Positions 16,729 through 26,339 of a DNA stretch of 64,000 bases are shown here, in pieces (position 1 is the stretch's first letter; every line of letters starts with the position of its first letter). The notes below the pieces were generated by a model. It searched no databases and was not told where the DNA came from. It saw only the letters and a program-made list of their open reading frames with translations. The DNA is from Lactobacillaceae bacterium UBA5807 (GTDB lineage: Bacteria > Bacillota > Bacilli > Lactobacillales > Lactobacillaceae): assembly GCA_002418005.1 (NCBI GenBank), contig DIDF01000093.1, positions 14,943 to 78,942 of the forward strand, read 5' to 3'. The translations under genes were made by a program, and so were the position numbers.

Positions 16729-18294
16729 GTGCCTTTACTAGAAGTATCAAATCTTTCGATGAGTTTTGCTGAAAAAGATTTATATAAGGACGCCGAATTT
16801 CAATTAAATAAAGGCGAGCATATGGGTGTTGTTGGTCAAAATGGGGTTGGTAAATCTACTCTTATCAAGATCATTACTGGCAGTCAGTTACCACTTTCTG
16901 GCGATATTAAATGGCAAAAGAACATTAAAATTGGTTACTTGGACCAGTATGCTGACGTTGAAGGCGACTTGACGTTGGTTCAGTTCTTGCGGACAGCTTT
17001 TGCTGATTTATATGCCAAAAATGACGAAATGACTAAACTGTACACCAAGTATGCTGAAAATGCCGATGACAAGTTATTGGAGCGGGCCGGCAAACTTCAA
17101 GATGAGCTTGATTCCGGCAATTTTTATGATATTGATACTAGAGTTGAGCAGACAATTACTGGCCTAGGATTGGATAGTATCGGTCGTGATCACAAAGTCA
17201 GCCAAATGTCAGGTGGTCAACGTTCCAAAGTTATTTTAGCAAAAATGCTGTTGGCCGATCCCGATGTCATTTTACTCGATGAACCAACCAACTACCTGGA
17301 CGTCAATCAGATTGATTGGTTGATCAATTATTTGAATGATTTCCAGGGTGCAGAGTTGGTTGTTTCTCATGACTATGACTTTTTGGAACAATTTACCAAC
17401 TGTATTATTAATGTTGCTTTCGGCAAGATCACCAAGTACCGAGGCAGTTTTAAAGCCGCTATGAAGCAACGGGCTGAACGAGAAGACTTCCAACAGCGCC
17501 AATATGATAAGCAACAGGTTGAAATTGATAAAGCCGAACGATTTATCAGAAAGAACAAGGCCGGCTCCAAAGCCACAATGGCAAAATCACGTGAGAAAAA
17601 GCTGGCTCATATGACTAAGGTTGATCCGCCTTCGACAAATACCCAGGCTAGTTTTAACTTTCCATATGAAGATACTGGATCTCATGAAGCATTAGCGGTG
17701 GATCAACTTTCTGTAGGATACAACAAACCTTTGCTTAAACCAGTTACCTTTACTATTTCCATGGGCGAAAAAGTTGGCTTTGCAGGATTTAATGGGGTTG
17801 GTAAATCAACTCTGATCAAAACAATTCTGCATTTAATTCCAGCAAAGGGCGGTGAAGCCAAGTTTTCACCATCCGCTATCGTCAATTACTTTAGTCAGGA
17901 ATTGGATTGGGATAATCCAAGAATGACGCCAATGCAAGTTATTTCTGATAAATATCCTAAACTGACTCAGCGGACGATTCGAACCAAACTGGCTAAATGT
18001 GGCTTGGATGCTCAAAATGCTACTAAACCAATTCATGAGTTATCCGGTGGTGAACAGACCAAGGTAAAGCTTGCAATGATGGAATTTGTCCCTAGCAACT
18101 TTCTGATTATGGATGAGCCAACCAATCATTTGGACGAAGAAACCAAGGAAGCCTTGAAGCGGGCAATTGACCGTTTTGAAGGCAATGTCATTATTGTTTC
18201 TCATGAAAATAGTTTCTATGATAATTTAGTTGATAAGATATTAAATGTTGAGAAATTGAGCTTGAAAGAGCAGGCTCAGGATAATGAACTGTAA
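16729..18294 (+). CDS. ABC-F family ATPase
   Basis: 521 residues with no transmembrane segments. Two ABC domains: Walker A GQNGVGKST (about 36-44), signature MSGGQRSK and LLDEPTNYLD; then GFNGVGKST, LSGGEQTK and IMDEPTNHLDEE. A charged linker (about 240-300, KAERFIRKNKAGSKATMAKSREKK) corresponds to the P-site tRNA-interaction motif of ABC-F proteins. These act on the ribosome as translation factors or antibiotic-protection proteins. The GTG start has AAGGAGGG upstream. No resistance context is visible, so a housekeeping role is more likely. Confidence 0.9.
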   Translation: MPLLEVSNLSMSFAEKDLYKDAEFQLNKGEHMGVVGQNGVGKSTLIKIITGSQLPLSGDIKWQKNIKIGYLDQYADVEGDLTLVQFLRTAFADLYAKNDEMTKLYTKYAENADDKLLERAGKLQDELDSGNFYDIDTRVEQTITGLGLDSIGRDHKVSQMSGGQRSKVILAKMLLADPDVILLDEPTNYLDVNQIDWLINYLNDFQGAELVVSHDYDFLEQFTNCIINVAFGKITKYRGSFKAAMKQRAEREDFQQRQYDKQQVEIDKAERFIRKNKAGSKATMAKSREKKLAHMTKVDPPSTNTQASFNFPYEDTGSHEALAVDQLSVGYNKPLLKPVTFTISMGEKVGFAGFNGVGKSTLIKTILHLIPAKGGEAKFSPSAIVNYFSQELDWDNPRMTPMQVISDKYPKLTQRTIRTKLAKCGLDAQNATKPIHELSGGEQTKVKLAMMEFVPSNFLIMDEPTNHLDEETKEALKRAIDRFEGNVIIVSHENSFYDNLVDKILNVEKLSLKEQAQDNEL

Positions 18295-18300
18295 AAGTTC

Positions 18301-18341
18301 AAAAAAGGGATGCTAATTATTTTATTAGCATCCCTTTTTTG
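18301..18341. terminator. Bidirectional terminator
   Basis: AAAAAAGGGATGCTAAT pairs with ATTAGCATCCCTTTTTT, between the convergent ABC-F and menI genes. Confidence 0.92.
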
Positions 18342-18365
18342 ATACTGAAAGATAAGAGTGTTGTT

Positions 18366-18725
18366 TTACTTGTTTAACAAAGTTACTACGCTTGTACTAG
18401 TAATCTTTTGTTTGTTGGTGATTTCAACATTCCAGGTCTGGAGAGTTTGGCCGATATGAATTGGTGAAGCAGTGGCAATAATTGTGCCGTCAGCAACGGG
18501 CAAAAGGTGTTGGGTTGAAATATTGATCCCAACGGCATGTTTTTCATCAACTAAATTCTCATTTGCACCGATGGATGCAGCCGTTTCCGCCATTACCGAG
18601 TTTATGCCGCCATGCAAAATACCATATGGTTGCCGGACAGCATCAGAAACTTCGAGTGATATAATGACCTTAGTTTTGGCCACAGAGATTGTTTTAATAT
18701 TAAGGGTCTCCATTAAATTTTTCAT
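18366..18725 (-). CDS. menI: Hotdog-fold thioesterase, probable 1,4-dihydroxy-2-naphthoyl-CoA hydrolase
   Basis: 119 residues from the ATG at 18725, which has GGAG eight bases upstream; a GTG at 18734 overlaps that site and is less likely. The PaaI-type hotdog core is visible (GILHGGINSVMAETAASIGA) with the catalytic-type Glu on the central helix and GHAVGINISTQHL-like strands. It lies back-to-back with menB (about 33 bases apart) and next to menE. It therefore most likely releases DHNA from DHNA-CoA in menaquinone synthesis. Substrate inferred from context; a generic acyl-CoA thioesterase remains possible. Confidence 0.8.
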   Translation of the reverse strand: MKNLMETLNIKTISVAKTKVIISLEVSDAVRQPYGILHGGINSVMAETAASIGANENLVDEKHAVGINISTQHLLPVADGTIIATASPIHIGQTLQTWNVEITNKQKITSTSVVTLLNK

Positions 18726-18758
18726 GAATTTCACTCCATTTGAAAGGATATAACTATA

Positions 18759-19580
18759 ATGACATCAGTAAATTGGCAGCCAGTCAAGCAATATAAAGAA
18801 ATTATTTTTGAACGAGCAGATAAAATTGCAAAAATTACGATGAATCGACCAGAGAAAAGAAATGCTTTTACACCAGTTACTATTCAGGAAATGATTGATG
18901 CGTTTAACATCTGTCGCGATGATAGCACCATTGGGGTAATTATTATAACTGGTGCTGGTGACAAAGCATTTTCTTCCGGTGGTGACCAAGTAGTTAGAGG
19001 AAACGGCGGCTACGTTGGTCCCGATCATATTGCCCGACTGAATGTTTTAGATTTACAGCATTTAATCAGGATTATTCCTAAACCAGTTATTGCTATGGTT
19101 AAGGGATGGTCGGTTGGTGGTGGTAATATCTTACAGTTGGTGTGTGATCTAACAATTGCTGCAGATAATGCAATGTTCGGCCAAACTGGGCCAAAAGTTG
19201 GCAGTTTTGATGCTGGCTATGGTTCTGGTTATTTGGCAAGAGTGATTGGCCACAAACGGGCCAAAGAAGTATGGTTTTTGAATCATTTTTATACTGCAAA
19301 AGAAGCTTACGAAATGAACTGGATAAATAAGGTTGTTCCTTTAGCTGATGTTGAGTCAGTTACTTTGGATTGGTGCAATGAAATTTTGACAAAATCCCCA
19401 ACAGCTCTGCGATTTATTAAGGCAGCAATGAACGCCGATACAGATGGTCTTGCCGGCTTGCAACAGCTTGGTGGCGATGCAACAATGCTGTTTTACACTA
19501 CCGATGAGGGTAAGGAAGGCCGAGACGCGTTTAATGAAAAACGTAAGCCTAACTTTGACAAGTTCCCTAAGTTTCCATAA
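18759..19580 (+). CDS. menB: 1,4-dihydroxy-2-naphthoyl-CoA synthase
   Basis: 273 residues of the crotonase superfamily. MenB hallmarks are [13 protein letters not shown] near residue 65-75 and KGWSVGGGN followed by [25 protein letters not shown] near residue 115-150. The usual C-terminal extension is present ([18 protein letters not shown]). It closes the second ring of naphthoate from succinylbenzoyl-CoA in menaquinone synthesis. The usual GGH before the CDLTIAA motif reads GGN here. A GAAAGG site precedes the ATG. menE follows after 20 bases, so menBE form an operon. Confidence 0.94.
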   Translation: MTSVNWQPVKQYKEIIFERADKIAKITMNRPEKRNAFTPVTIQEMIDAFNICRDDSTIGVIIITGAGDKAFSSGGDQVVRGNGGYVGPDHIARLNVLDLQHLIRIIPKPVIAMVKGWSVGGGNILQLVCDLTIAADNAMFGQTGPKVGSFDAGYGSGYLARVIGHKRAKEVWFLNHFYTAKEAYEMNWINKVVPLADVESVTLDWCNEILTKSPTALRFIKAAMNADTDGLAGLQQLGGDATMLFYTTDEGKEGRDAFNEKRKPNFDKFPKFP

Positions 19581-19600
19581 AAATGACAGAAGGTTAAAAA

Positions 19601-21039
19601 TTGGATAATTGGATTTTAAAACAGGCCCAGATAATTCCCAACCGGATCGCGGTCGAGGATGGTAATAAAAAATTAACCTTTGCAGAACTGTTAGCTTCAG
19701 TTGAACAAATTTCTGGTCAATTAGCGGCAATTGGAGCTTTCAAGGGGCAGAGAATTGCGATTATGACTACCAACTGCATTTACGGTTATCAAATGGCTTT
19801 AGCCAGTCTGGGCAGCAATCAGACTATAGTTTGGATAAATTGGCGTTTAGCCGATGATGAAATAAAGCGTCAGTTAGCGGATAGTAATCCTAGTATTTGT
19901 TTAGTTGACGATGTTCTTTGGCGAAAAAGTTTTGAAAATCATTCACAATTTTTGAAATTCAGTGATGTTATAAAAACTGCTGCTAAACCCATTGAGTTAA
20001 CAAATGAATTTGATTTTGATGATACTGCCAGCATTATGTATACTTCTGGGACCACTGGAAATCCAAAAGGGGTTTTGCAGACATTTCATAATCATTTTGC
20101 TTCAGCCATTTCTTCTGCTTTGAATTTAGGAATAAGTTCGCATGATGAATGGGTTTGTGCCGTCCCAATATTTCATATCAGTGGGTTTTCAATAATGTTA
20201 CGCGGATTAATTTATGGGATGTGCGTGCGATTAGTCCCTAAATTTTACCCAATAGAAATTGATCAAATTTTAAAATATGAACCGGTTACCACGATTTCTG
20301 TAGTTCCTTATATGCTAAAAAAGCTTCTTGATTTAAGGGATAAGGATTCGCAAGGTTATAATTCTAAATTTCGTTGTTTGCTTTTGGGCGGCGGGGCAAT
20401 TGATAAACAAACCTTGATTAGGTGCCAAAAATTCAATATGCCGGTTGTCCAATCCTATGGGATGACCGAAACCTGTTCACAAATTATTGCTTTAAATTAT
20501 AGTGATGCTGGTCAAAGAATCGGATCCGTGGGGAAACCGCTGTTTTTAACTCAACTTAAATTATCAAAAGTTAGTAATGAAATTTTAATTAAGACTCCAG
20601 CATTAACTCCAGGTTATTTAAATCGACCCCAAGCCCTGCAAAAGAAGAAAGATGCTGATGGTTGGTACCATACCGGTGATATTGGTCACTTTGACAAAGA
20701 TGGTTTTTGTTTATCGATGGCCGAATTGATGACATGATTATTTCAGGTGGCGAAAACATCTTTCCCAGTGAAGTTGAATCGGTTTATGCAAACTTTCCCG
20801 GCCTTTCAAAAATTGCCGTTGTTGGCGAAGATGATTCTGATTGGGGACAAACTCCAGTTGCATTTGTTGTAAGTGAGCAACCTTTGTCTGAATCTGAATT
20901 GATTAGTTTTGGCAGGCAAAAATTGGCTCACTATGAAGTACCGAAAGCCTTTTATAGAGTAAAAGAATTACCAGTAAATGCAAGTGGCAAAATTAAACGG
21001 TATCAACTAAGAATTAAGTTAAAAAACAAGGAAAGGTAA
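19601..21039 (+). pseudogene. menE: o-succinylbenzoate-CoA ligase, interrupted by a frameshift
   Basis: An adenylate-forming enzyme that would be about 479 residues. The first frame (TTG at 19601) carries the A3 P-loop MYTSGTTGNPKG, QSYGMTETCSQI and WYHTGDIG, then runs into an early TGA after DGFCLSMAELMT. The next frame picks up exactly where it should with FIDGRIDDMIISGGENIFPSEVE and ends with the catalytic-lysine motif NASGKIKRYQL. The break is a run of five T at 20704-20708 where six would restore DGFLFIDGR. Either a homopolymer sequencing error or a recent mutation. If real, the protein loses the C-terminal lid domain needed for thioester formation. Confidence 0.88.
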
Positions 21040-21081
21040 CAGGCCATTAACTTGGCCGAGCAAAATAAGTGGTTATAATTA

Positions 21082-21112
21082 AGGCAATGTGTCAGCATTG
21101 CTTTTTATTTTG
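21082..21112 (+). terminator. Rho-independent terminator after menE
   Basis: GGCAATG pairs with CATTGCT around TGTCAG, followed by TTTTTATTTT. It ends 18 bases before the next ATG. A TATAAT at 21074-21079 immediately precedes it. Confidence 0.75.
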
Positions 21113-21129
21113 GGTAGGTGATTTGATTT

Positions 21130-22275
21130 ATGGATAAACAAAATAAAATTAAGATTTTACAGGATTTGATTCACATTCATTCGGTAAATGGAAATGAAGT
21201 GGAAGTTTCGAAGTATATTGGCAAACTTTTTGATAAATATGGCATCAAATACAAAATTGATGAATTTGGGGATAAGCGGGCTAACCTGGTTGCAGAAATT
21301 GGTCAAGGAAAAACTGACCAGGTTCTGGCATTTACCGGCCATCAAGATACTGTTGCAATCGGCGATCAAAGTGAATGGACTCATGATCCGTTTTCTGGTG
21401 ATATTGATGGTGATAAAATTTATGGTCGTGGTTCGGCAGATATGAAAATTGGGCTGGCTGCTCAAATCATTACCTTAATTGAGCTGACTGAAAATAAAAC
21501 CGAGATTCCTGGTAAAATTCGGTTTATCGCCACTGCTGGTGAAGAATATGGAACTCCTGGAGCAAATCGTTTGAATGATCAAGGTATTGCTAAGGATATT
21601 TCGGCGATGGTTGTCGGCGAACCAACCAGCGGCAATATTGTTTACGCTCACTCAGGCAGTATGAATTACCAAATTAAGAGTAGCGGTAGGGCGTTTCACA
21701 GTTCAGCTCCTGAAAAAGGCATAAATGCGATTACCGGTTTGGTTCAATATATTAACGATGAACCAAGGATTTTTGGTGATTTGCCAAAAGATCCATATTT
21801 GGGAGAAGTTAAACACAGTGTCACCGTTATTAAGGGTGGCGATCAGGTTAACATTATTCCAGAACACGCCGAGTTACTCGGAAATATTAGACCAACAATG
21901 GCATTTAACAATGACAAAGTGATTGAAACTATTCAAACAGAAGTCGAAAAAATTAATAAAGATACTGAATTTCATCTCGATTTTTCTTTAATTCATAACT
22001 TTAGACCAGTTGAAACTGATCCAAAAAATAAATTTGTGCAAATGGCGAAAAGTATCGCCGATGCTGAATTTAGTGATCGTCAGATTCAGTTAGTTACAAT
22101 TAACGGAGCCACCGATGCCAGTGTCTTTGTTAAAGGAAACGCTAAGATGCCAATCATTATTCTTGGTGCAGATGCCTGGGATAAGGCTCACCAAATTGAC
22201 GAATATACGACGATTAAAAGCTTTACAAATATTGTTAATGTTTATGAAAGCCTTGCCACAAAATTTTTTAAATAA
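21130..22275 (+). CDS. M20 family metallopeptidase (ArgE/DapE-type deacylase)
   Basis: 381 residues. Metal-site residues are readable: His71 and Asp73 in FTGHQDTV, Asp104 in YGRGSADMK, the catalytic pair Glu138-Glu139 in ATAGEEYG, and a further acidic ligand in VVGEPTSG. A dimerisation domain (about 185-290) interrupts the catalytic domain in the usual way. It hydrolyses an N-acyl or peptide bond using two zinc ions in the cytoplasm. LAB copies are often labelled succinyl-diaminopimelate desuccinylase, but I cannot separate that from other ArgE/DapE deacylases. No lysine-pathway genes are near. GTAGGTGA precedes the ATG. Confidence 0.88.
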   Translation: MDKQNKIKILQDLIHIHSVNGNEVEVSKYIGKLFDKYGIKYKIDEFGDKRANLVAEIGQGKTDQVLAFTGHQDTVAIGDQSEWTHDPFSGDIDGDKIYGRGSADMKIGLAAQIITLIELTENKTEIPGKIRFIATAGEEYGTPGANRLNDQGIAKDISAMVVGEPTSGNIVYAHSGSMNYQIKSSGRAFHSSAPEKGINAITGLVQYINDEPRIFGDLPKDPYLGEVKHSVTVIKGGDQVNIIPEHAELLGNIRPTMAFNNDKVIETIQTEVEKINKDTEFHLDFSLIHNFRPVETDPKNKFVQMAKSIADAEFSDRQIQLVTINGATDASVFVKGNAKMPIIILGADAWDKAHQIDEYTTIKSFTNIVNVYESLATKFFK

Positions 22276-22280
22276 ATGAG

Positions 22281-22316
22281 AGTTGCCTAAGCTGTTATGG
22301 TTAGACAACTTTTTTG
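22281..22316 (+). terminator. Rho-independent terminator
   Basis: AGTTGCCTAA pairs with TTAGACAACT (one C-A mismatch) around a 10-base loop, followed by TTTTTG. Confidence 0.82.
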
Positions 22317-22338
22317 TTAACTATACCTAAAAAGTAAC

Positions 22339-22367
22339 TTTAACCTTTTACTAAATTTTTGTATACT
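22339..22367 (+). promoter_or_regulatory. Probable promoter for the 73-residue protein
   Basis: TTTAAC (22339-22344) and TATACT (22362-22367) are separated by 17 bases, about 50 bases upstream of the ATG. Confidence 0.5.
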
Positions 22368-22419
22368 AGAAGTGCATCGTAGGTTATTGACCAAGTTAAG
22401 AATTAATGAGGTGAAATAA

Positions 22420-22641
22420 ATGACCATAATTACAGTTGATAGAAAGAAAAAGCATCAGAGAATCAGGTTAGAAGATGGCACTGAGGGAATTGCCAAAAGA
22501 ATCGAGAAGCATACTTTACTTTTTGAGTTTGAAAATGATCTGCACCCAGCTTTTCACTGTTCCAATCGGCTCAGAAATGGCGATGTCGTGACTGTTCCTT
22601 CAACGGAAGGCGAAGAACAATTTCAGCTGAATTTTGATTGA
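22420..22641 (+). CDS. Small uncharacterised protein (73 aa)
   Basis: I do not recognise the family. The 73-residue protein is soluble and charged, with a basic N-terminal half (DRKKKHQRIRLEDGTEG) and an acidic C-terminal half ending EEQFQLNFD. The alternating pattern RIRLEDGTEGIAKRIEKHTLLFEFEN suggests a small beta-rich fold. Support for its being real: a consensus GAGGTGA site 6 bases before the ATG, a promoter-like pair upstream and a strong terminator downstream. It appears monocistronic. Confidence 0.75.
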   Translation: MTIITVDRKKKHQRIRLEDGTEGIAKRIEKHTLLFEFENDLHPAFHCSNRLRNGDVVTVPSTEGEEQFQLNFD

Positions 22642-22642
22642 T

Positions 22643-22688
22643 AATTTTGTATCTGTTACCAACTAAATGTTGGTGGTGTATACAAAAT
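22643..22688. repeat. Long interrupted palindrome after the 73-residue gene
   Basis: ATTTTGTAT pairs with ATACAAAAT, and inside it ACCAAC pairs with GTTGGT, giving a two-step hairpin without a T tail. It precedes a true terminator by about 20 bases and could stabilise the transcript 3' end. Confidence 0.6.
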
Positions 22689-22706
22689 CATGAGTTTTAT
22701 GTGAAT

Positions 22707-22745
22707 AAAATGGCGAGACAAATTACTTTGTCTCGCCATTTTTTA
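22707..22745. terminator. Strong bidirectional terminator
   Basis: AAAATGGCGAGACAAA pairs perfectly with TTTGTCTCGCCATTTT around TTAC. Confidence 0.92.
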
Positions 22746-22840
22746 TACCAAATATGTTTTATAGCAAAAGCGTGCGATGCTAGGCTGAACCCAAAAGACT
22801 GACGTGTTAAATTCAATGAGCAACCCGCTTTTTCCTCACC

Positions 22841-23749
22841 CTATTTATTAAATGTCCCATTTTCGACTTCACGAATAAATGTTGCCAGATGATCATAATA
22901 AACATCTGGATTATCAACCATGTGATGATGACCGGCATTTGGCGTAGAAACAAATTTGGCGTTTGGAATCATTTCGGCCATGCGCTTACCAGTTGGAATT
23001 GGCATTGATTCGTGTTCACCAAAGGTTACTAATGTAGGCACTTTAATGTTCTTAAGTTGATCTGTAAAATGCCAATCAGCTAATTTGCCAGTGATGACAA
23101 ATTCGTTGTCGCCTTGAAAGGCGTTATAAATATCAGTATTGGTTGTACTGATTAAGTGGTCCAGCTTTGAAGGCTGTCTGCGGTCAATATAGCCTTTATT
23201 TAGCTTATCAACATCCTTTTGATAACGATCATTGTCATAATCGTTCTTAGCTTCACAGTCTTTCATGAAAGCTAACTCATCGGCTGAGAATTCTTTTTCT
23301 CTGATTTGGTTCAAGTGGTCAGTATAGTCATCAATATCGTCAACCATCGAAGAAATAATGGCACCCTTTAAATGCTGACCATATTTGACGGCATATTCTT
23401 GGACCATTAATCCACCCCAGGACTGGCCAATCAAGTAAAAGTTGTCTAATCCAAGCTTGTCACGGACTTCATCGATTTCGTCCAGGAAGTACTTATATGA
23501 CAAAATGTATTTGTTTTTGGGATCAGAGAAATCTGGACTATCTGAATACCAAGAACCTAACTGATCATACATTGTAACTTGAACGTTTAGACCTTGTTTT
23601 TTCAGTTGTTGGGCAGCATCTTCCCAGTATTCGTGGTTACCGCCGGGGCCACCATGTAAAGCCAGTAGGTGAATATCACCTTCGCCTTGCGTATTTGTCC
23701 ATAGGTGGTAGCCATTATCCAAAGTGATTATTTTTTTTCCAGTTTTCAT
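22841..23749 (-). CDS. pip: Proline iminopeptidase, alpha/beta hydrolase
   Basis: 302 residues. HGGPGG (32-37) forms the oxyanion hole, YDQLGSWYSDSP is the family segment, and the nucleophile Ser110 sits in GQSWGG. The catalytic His is in NAGHHHM near the C-terminus. At the acid position, where GxxD is usual, the sequence reads GEHESMP, so Glu may replace Asp. The enzyme releases N-terminal proline from peptides in the cytoplasm. It lies 46 bases downstream of pepX on the same strand, a natural pairing for using proline-rich (casein-like) peptides imported by Opp. GAAAGGATC precedes the ATG. Confidence 0.88.
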   Translation of the reverse strand: MKTGKKIITLDNGYHLWTNTQGEGDIHLLALHGGPGGNHEYWEDAAQQLKKQGLNVQVTMYDQLGSWYSDSPDFSDPKNKYILSYKYFLDEIDEVRDKLGLDNFYLIGQSWGGLMVQEYAVKYGQHLKGAIISSMVDDIDDYTDHLNQIREKEFSADELAFMKDCEAKNDYDNDRYQKDVDKLNKGYIDRRQPSKLDHLISTTNTDIYNAFQGDNEFVITGKLADWHFTDQLKNIKVPTLVTFGEHESMPIPTGKRMAEMIPNAKFVSTPNAGHHHMVDNPDVYYDHLATFIREVENGTFNK

Positions 23750-23795
23750 TAGATCACGATCCTTTCAACATCTTTAAAAAATATCATAGCACTTT

Positions 23796-26222
23796 TTATT
23801 TATGTGACGAATTTAAGAGCGGTAGGCTGACGTATGAATTATCCAAATCGAGTGAATAGGTAATGTCCTGATTTCCTCTAATGGTGAAGTCCATGTCAGT
23901 TGCAAACAACAAGATTCCAATTCGATGACCTTTTAATACCCTAAAGAATTCAGGCTGTAATTTGAATTCAACCTGGTATTTCTTACCTGGTTTAATTTCG
24001 TCTGATCGATAAGAATTTTCTCGATTCTGCAAATTAATGTGGCCGTCAGAGATTTTTTTGTACTGAGTGGCTTTCTTTTGGAAAGTGAATTCCTTGAGAT
24101 CATCTTTTCGCCAATGGTAGCCGGTAATAATTTGTTGAGGAGAAAGAACAGTTGGAACTTCGGTTAATCTTTTAGCTTTTCCGTAGTCCACGACAACGGC
24201 ACTGAGTAACCCAACGTTTTGGCTGCTGGAAAGTTTCAAGTCGAAACTGATTTGACCGTCAATCACGATATCTTTTTTTAATGGTTTGCTCAAAAGGCGA
24301 ATGCAGCGTTCATCGAGTTTTGTCGAGCTGCCGTCAAATTTGTACAGCTGTTTTCGCCAGCTTTTAGTATTTTTAATGTATTTATCAAAGAGCTTCTTGG
24401 GCAGCTTGTCATTAAAACTGGAGTTTCCTTGAATGTTTTTCAACCATTTATCAGAAAGGCTGACTTTTTTTATCTTGGCATCATCACCCCAGTCTTTGTA
24501 CGGAGTCCAAGTATCTTCTTTGGTATTGTCCTGAACGATTACTTCTGGAAGTAAAGCGTTGGCATTATTTTCATAACCAAGAAGTTTATTGGTTAACCAA
24601 AGATTGACAATGTCAGAGTAATCAACTGATCTAAAATTGTTGAGATATTCATGCTGACCCTGATGCAAAATGATTTTTTGAGTGATTGGGCGTTTTTTGA
24701 GTTCTTCACGTAGATTAAACACGTTACTTAACTTAACGTTCCAGTCATTTAATCCATGAACCAACAGCATGTCGATTTTGGTATTGTCATGTTTCATCAA
24801 ATTTCTGGCGTCCCAGAACTGATCGTAGCTGCCGCTCTTGCGGTTCTGAGCTTTTGTAAGCTTTTTAAGTTCCTTATCCCATTCAGGTTGAATTTTATGA
24901 AAATCTCCAGCTTGCTGCATTCTACTAAAACAAAGAGCAGCCAAAACATCGGTGTCTTCCCCTTGAAAGCCTCCGGGGGCAATCGTTAAGCCATTTTCTC
25001 GATAGTAGTCGTACCAGTTTGAGATTCCAGCTTCAACCACAGCAGTTTTTAATCCGGCAACTCCGGTCATTGCGGCAGCAGTAGAGTTAGTGCCCAGATA
25101 TGATCGGCCGGTCATACCGATATTTTTGTTTGACCACCAAGCTTTTATTGCAATATTGTCGGTATGATTGGTAAAAGCGGTGCGATCGCCGTGGAGCCAC
25201 TCAATGACCGAAGTGACTGCTTTGGTTTCGTGCCAATCACCAGTGGTTCGGACACCATCAGATCCACTGGTACCGATCCCGGCGGAATAAACAACGGCAA
25301 AGCCACGAGCTAACAAAAAGTCGTTCAAAGCATAGGTCCAAGTCTTGGCGAAAGATTCTTCGGCTACGTCAGTTGTTCCCTTAACCTTTCGGTCTGTGGG
25401 TAGCTTTTCATCAGGAGCTTCCACACTAATATCTTTATATTTTAACTTATTGGGCTTTTTATGAGCCAGTGGTTCATTTACGTCGTGAGTTAGCTGCTCG
25501 CCGAGTTTGTCGTTAGTTCCCTGATCATAAGGGCTGGCAGTATAAACCACGGGAACTTTTAGACCTGAGTTGGTTTCGCTCGGTCGGATAACTTCGGCTT
25601 TGATTAAATCCAGTTTGCCATCGTGGTCGCTGTCTTCGGAAGATTCAACGTAAACAACCTCGCGAATTAACTTATCTGTATCAAAGACTGCTTGGGATTT
25701 GCCATTGAACAAAAGTGGCTTTGGAATATTTTTAAATTGATGGTAATAACCTTGGCCAGCTAGATAATCAATTAGCAGCTGACCATTTTTAGTTCTGGTA
25801 TTTAATAGCAAATACCAAGCTTGGATTAATTGATCTTTTGTAACATCCTGTTTATCGATATCAGCGGTTGGTAATCCTAATTTTTCCATTGTTTCAACTG
25901 GTTTGTCCAGATCAAAGTCCAAACTGACTTGAAATTGGAGGAGCTGCAAAGCAACGTTATAAAATGCATTTTTGGATAATGAACTTGCACTAGAAGTATA
26001 GTCAGGCAAAGGCAGCTTTTTTGTAGCCATTAGGTCTCCAAGCTTTTCCTCGCGGACTTGTAAACTTTGGCTTTCCAGGAAAAATTTTAAAAGCAGTTGT
26101 TTAAATAAAGTTAGCGGTTCAGCAATTTTTTCTGACCGCGGATCCAAAAAACGGATATCCGCTAATTCCTTCTTTATTTGGGGTAAATCGGTGGGCACAT
26201 AAGCAAATTGATTTATTTTCAA
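23796..26222 (-). CDS. pepX: Xaa-Pro dipeptidyl-peptidase
   Basis: 808 residues from a TTG at 26222, chosen because AGGAGG lies 8 bases upstream and the product then begins KINQFAYVPTD, as LAB PepX proteins do. The longer frame to 26255 is not preceded by a ribosome site. The serine active site is TGRSYLGTNS with Ser374. Asp is in LVHGLNDWNVK and His in HQGQHEY. An N-terminal helical domain and a C-terminal beta-sandwich flank the alpha/beta hydrolase core. It removes X-Pro dipeptides from imported peptides. Divergent from the antiporter gene; pip follows. Confidence 0.95.
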   Translation of the reverse strand: MKINQFAYVPTDLPQIKKELADIRFLDPRSEKIAEPLTLFKQLLLKFFLESQSLQVREEKLGDLMATKKLPLPDYTSSASSLSKNAFYNVALQLLQFQVSLDFDLDKPVETMEKLGLPTADIDKQDVTKDQLIQAWYLLLNTRTKNGQLLIDYLAGQGYYHQFKNIPKPLLFNGKSQAVFDTDKLIREVVYVESSEDSDHDGKLDLIKAEVIRPSETNSGLKVPVVYTASPYDQGTNDKLGEQLTHDVNEPLAHKKPNKLKYKDISVEAPDEKLPTDRKVKGTTDVAEESFAKTWTYALNDFLLARGFAVVYSAGIGTSGSDGVRTTGDWHETKAVTSVIEWLHGDRTAFTNHTDNIAIKAWWSNKNIGMTGRSYLGTNSTAAAMTGVAGLKTAVVEAGISNWYDYYRENGLTIAPGGFQGEDTDVLAALCFSRMQQAGDFHKIQPEWDKELKKLTKAQNRKSGSYDQFWDARNLMKHDNTKIDMLLVHGLNDWNVKLSNVFNLREELKKRPITQKIILHQGQHEYLNNFRSVDYSDIVNLWLTNKLLGYENNANALLPEVIVQDNTKEDTWTPYKDWGDDAKIKKVSLSDKWLKNIQGNSSFNDKLPKKLFDKYIKNTKSWRKQLYKFDGSSTKLDERCIRLLSKPLKKDIVIDGQISFDLKLSSSQNVGLLSAVVVDYGKAKRLTEVPTVLSPQQIITGYHWRKDDLKEFTFQKKATQYKKISDGHINLQNRENSYRSDEIKPGKKYQVEFKLQPEFFRVLKGHRIGILLFATDMDFTIRGNQDITYSLDLDNSYVSLPLLNSSHK

Positions 26223-26339
26223 AACGTAAGCCTCCTGGGTTTGTTTTAAACGCATTATACAATACTTATCTAACCTTAATCACACTCATTATTATGCTAA
26301 GATAAGGTAATTAATTTAAATCAATGGAGGTGATAAGCT

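Noticed and set aside
22760..22830. GC-richer intergenic strings at 6150-6185, 22760-22830 and 63890-63935 that look vaguely alike
   Set aside because: I could not align them convincingly; only short shared words (GAGACC, TGCTAGGC-like) are present. A whole-genome repeat search would decide.
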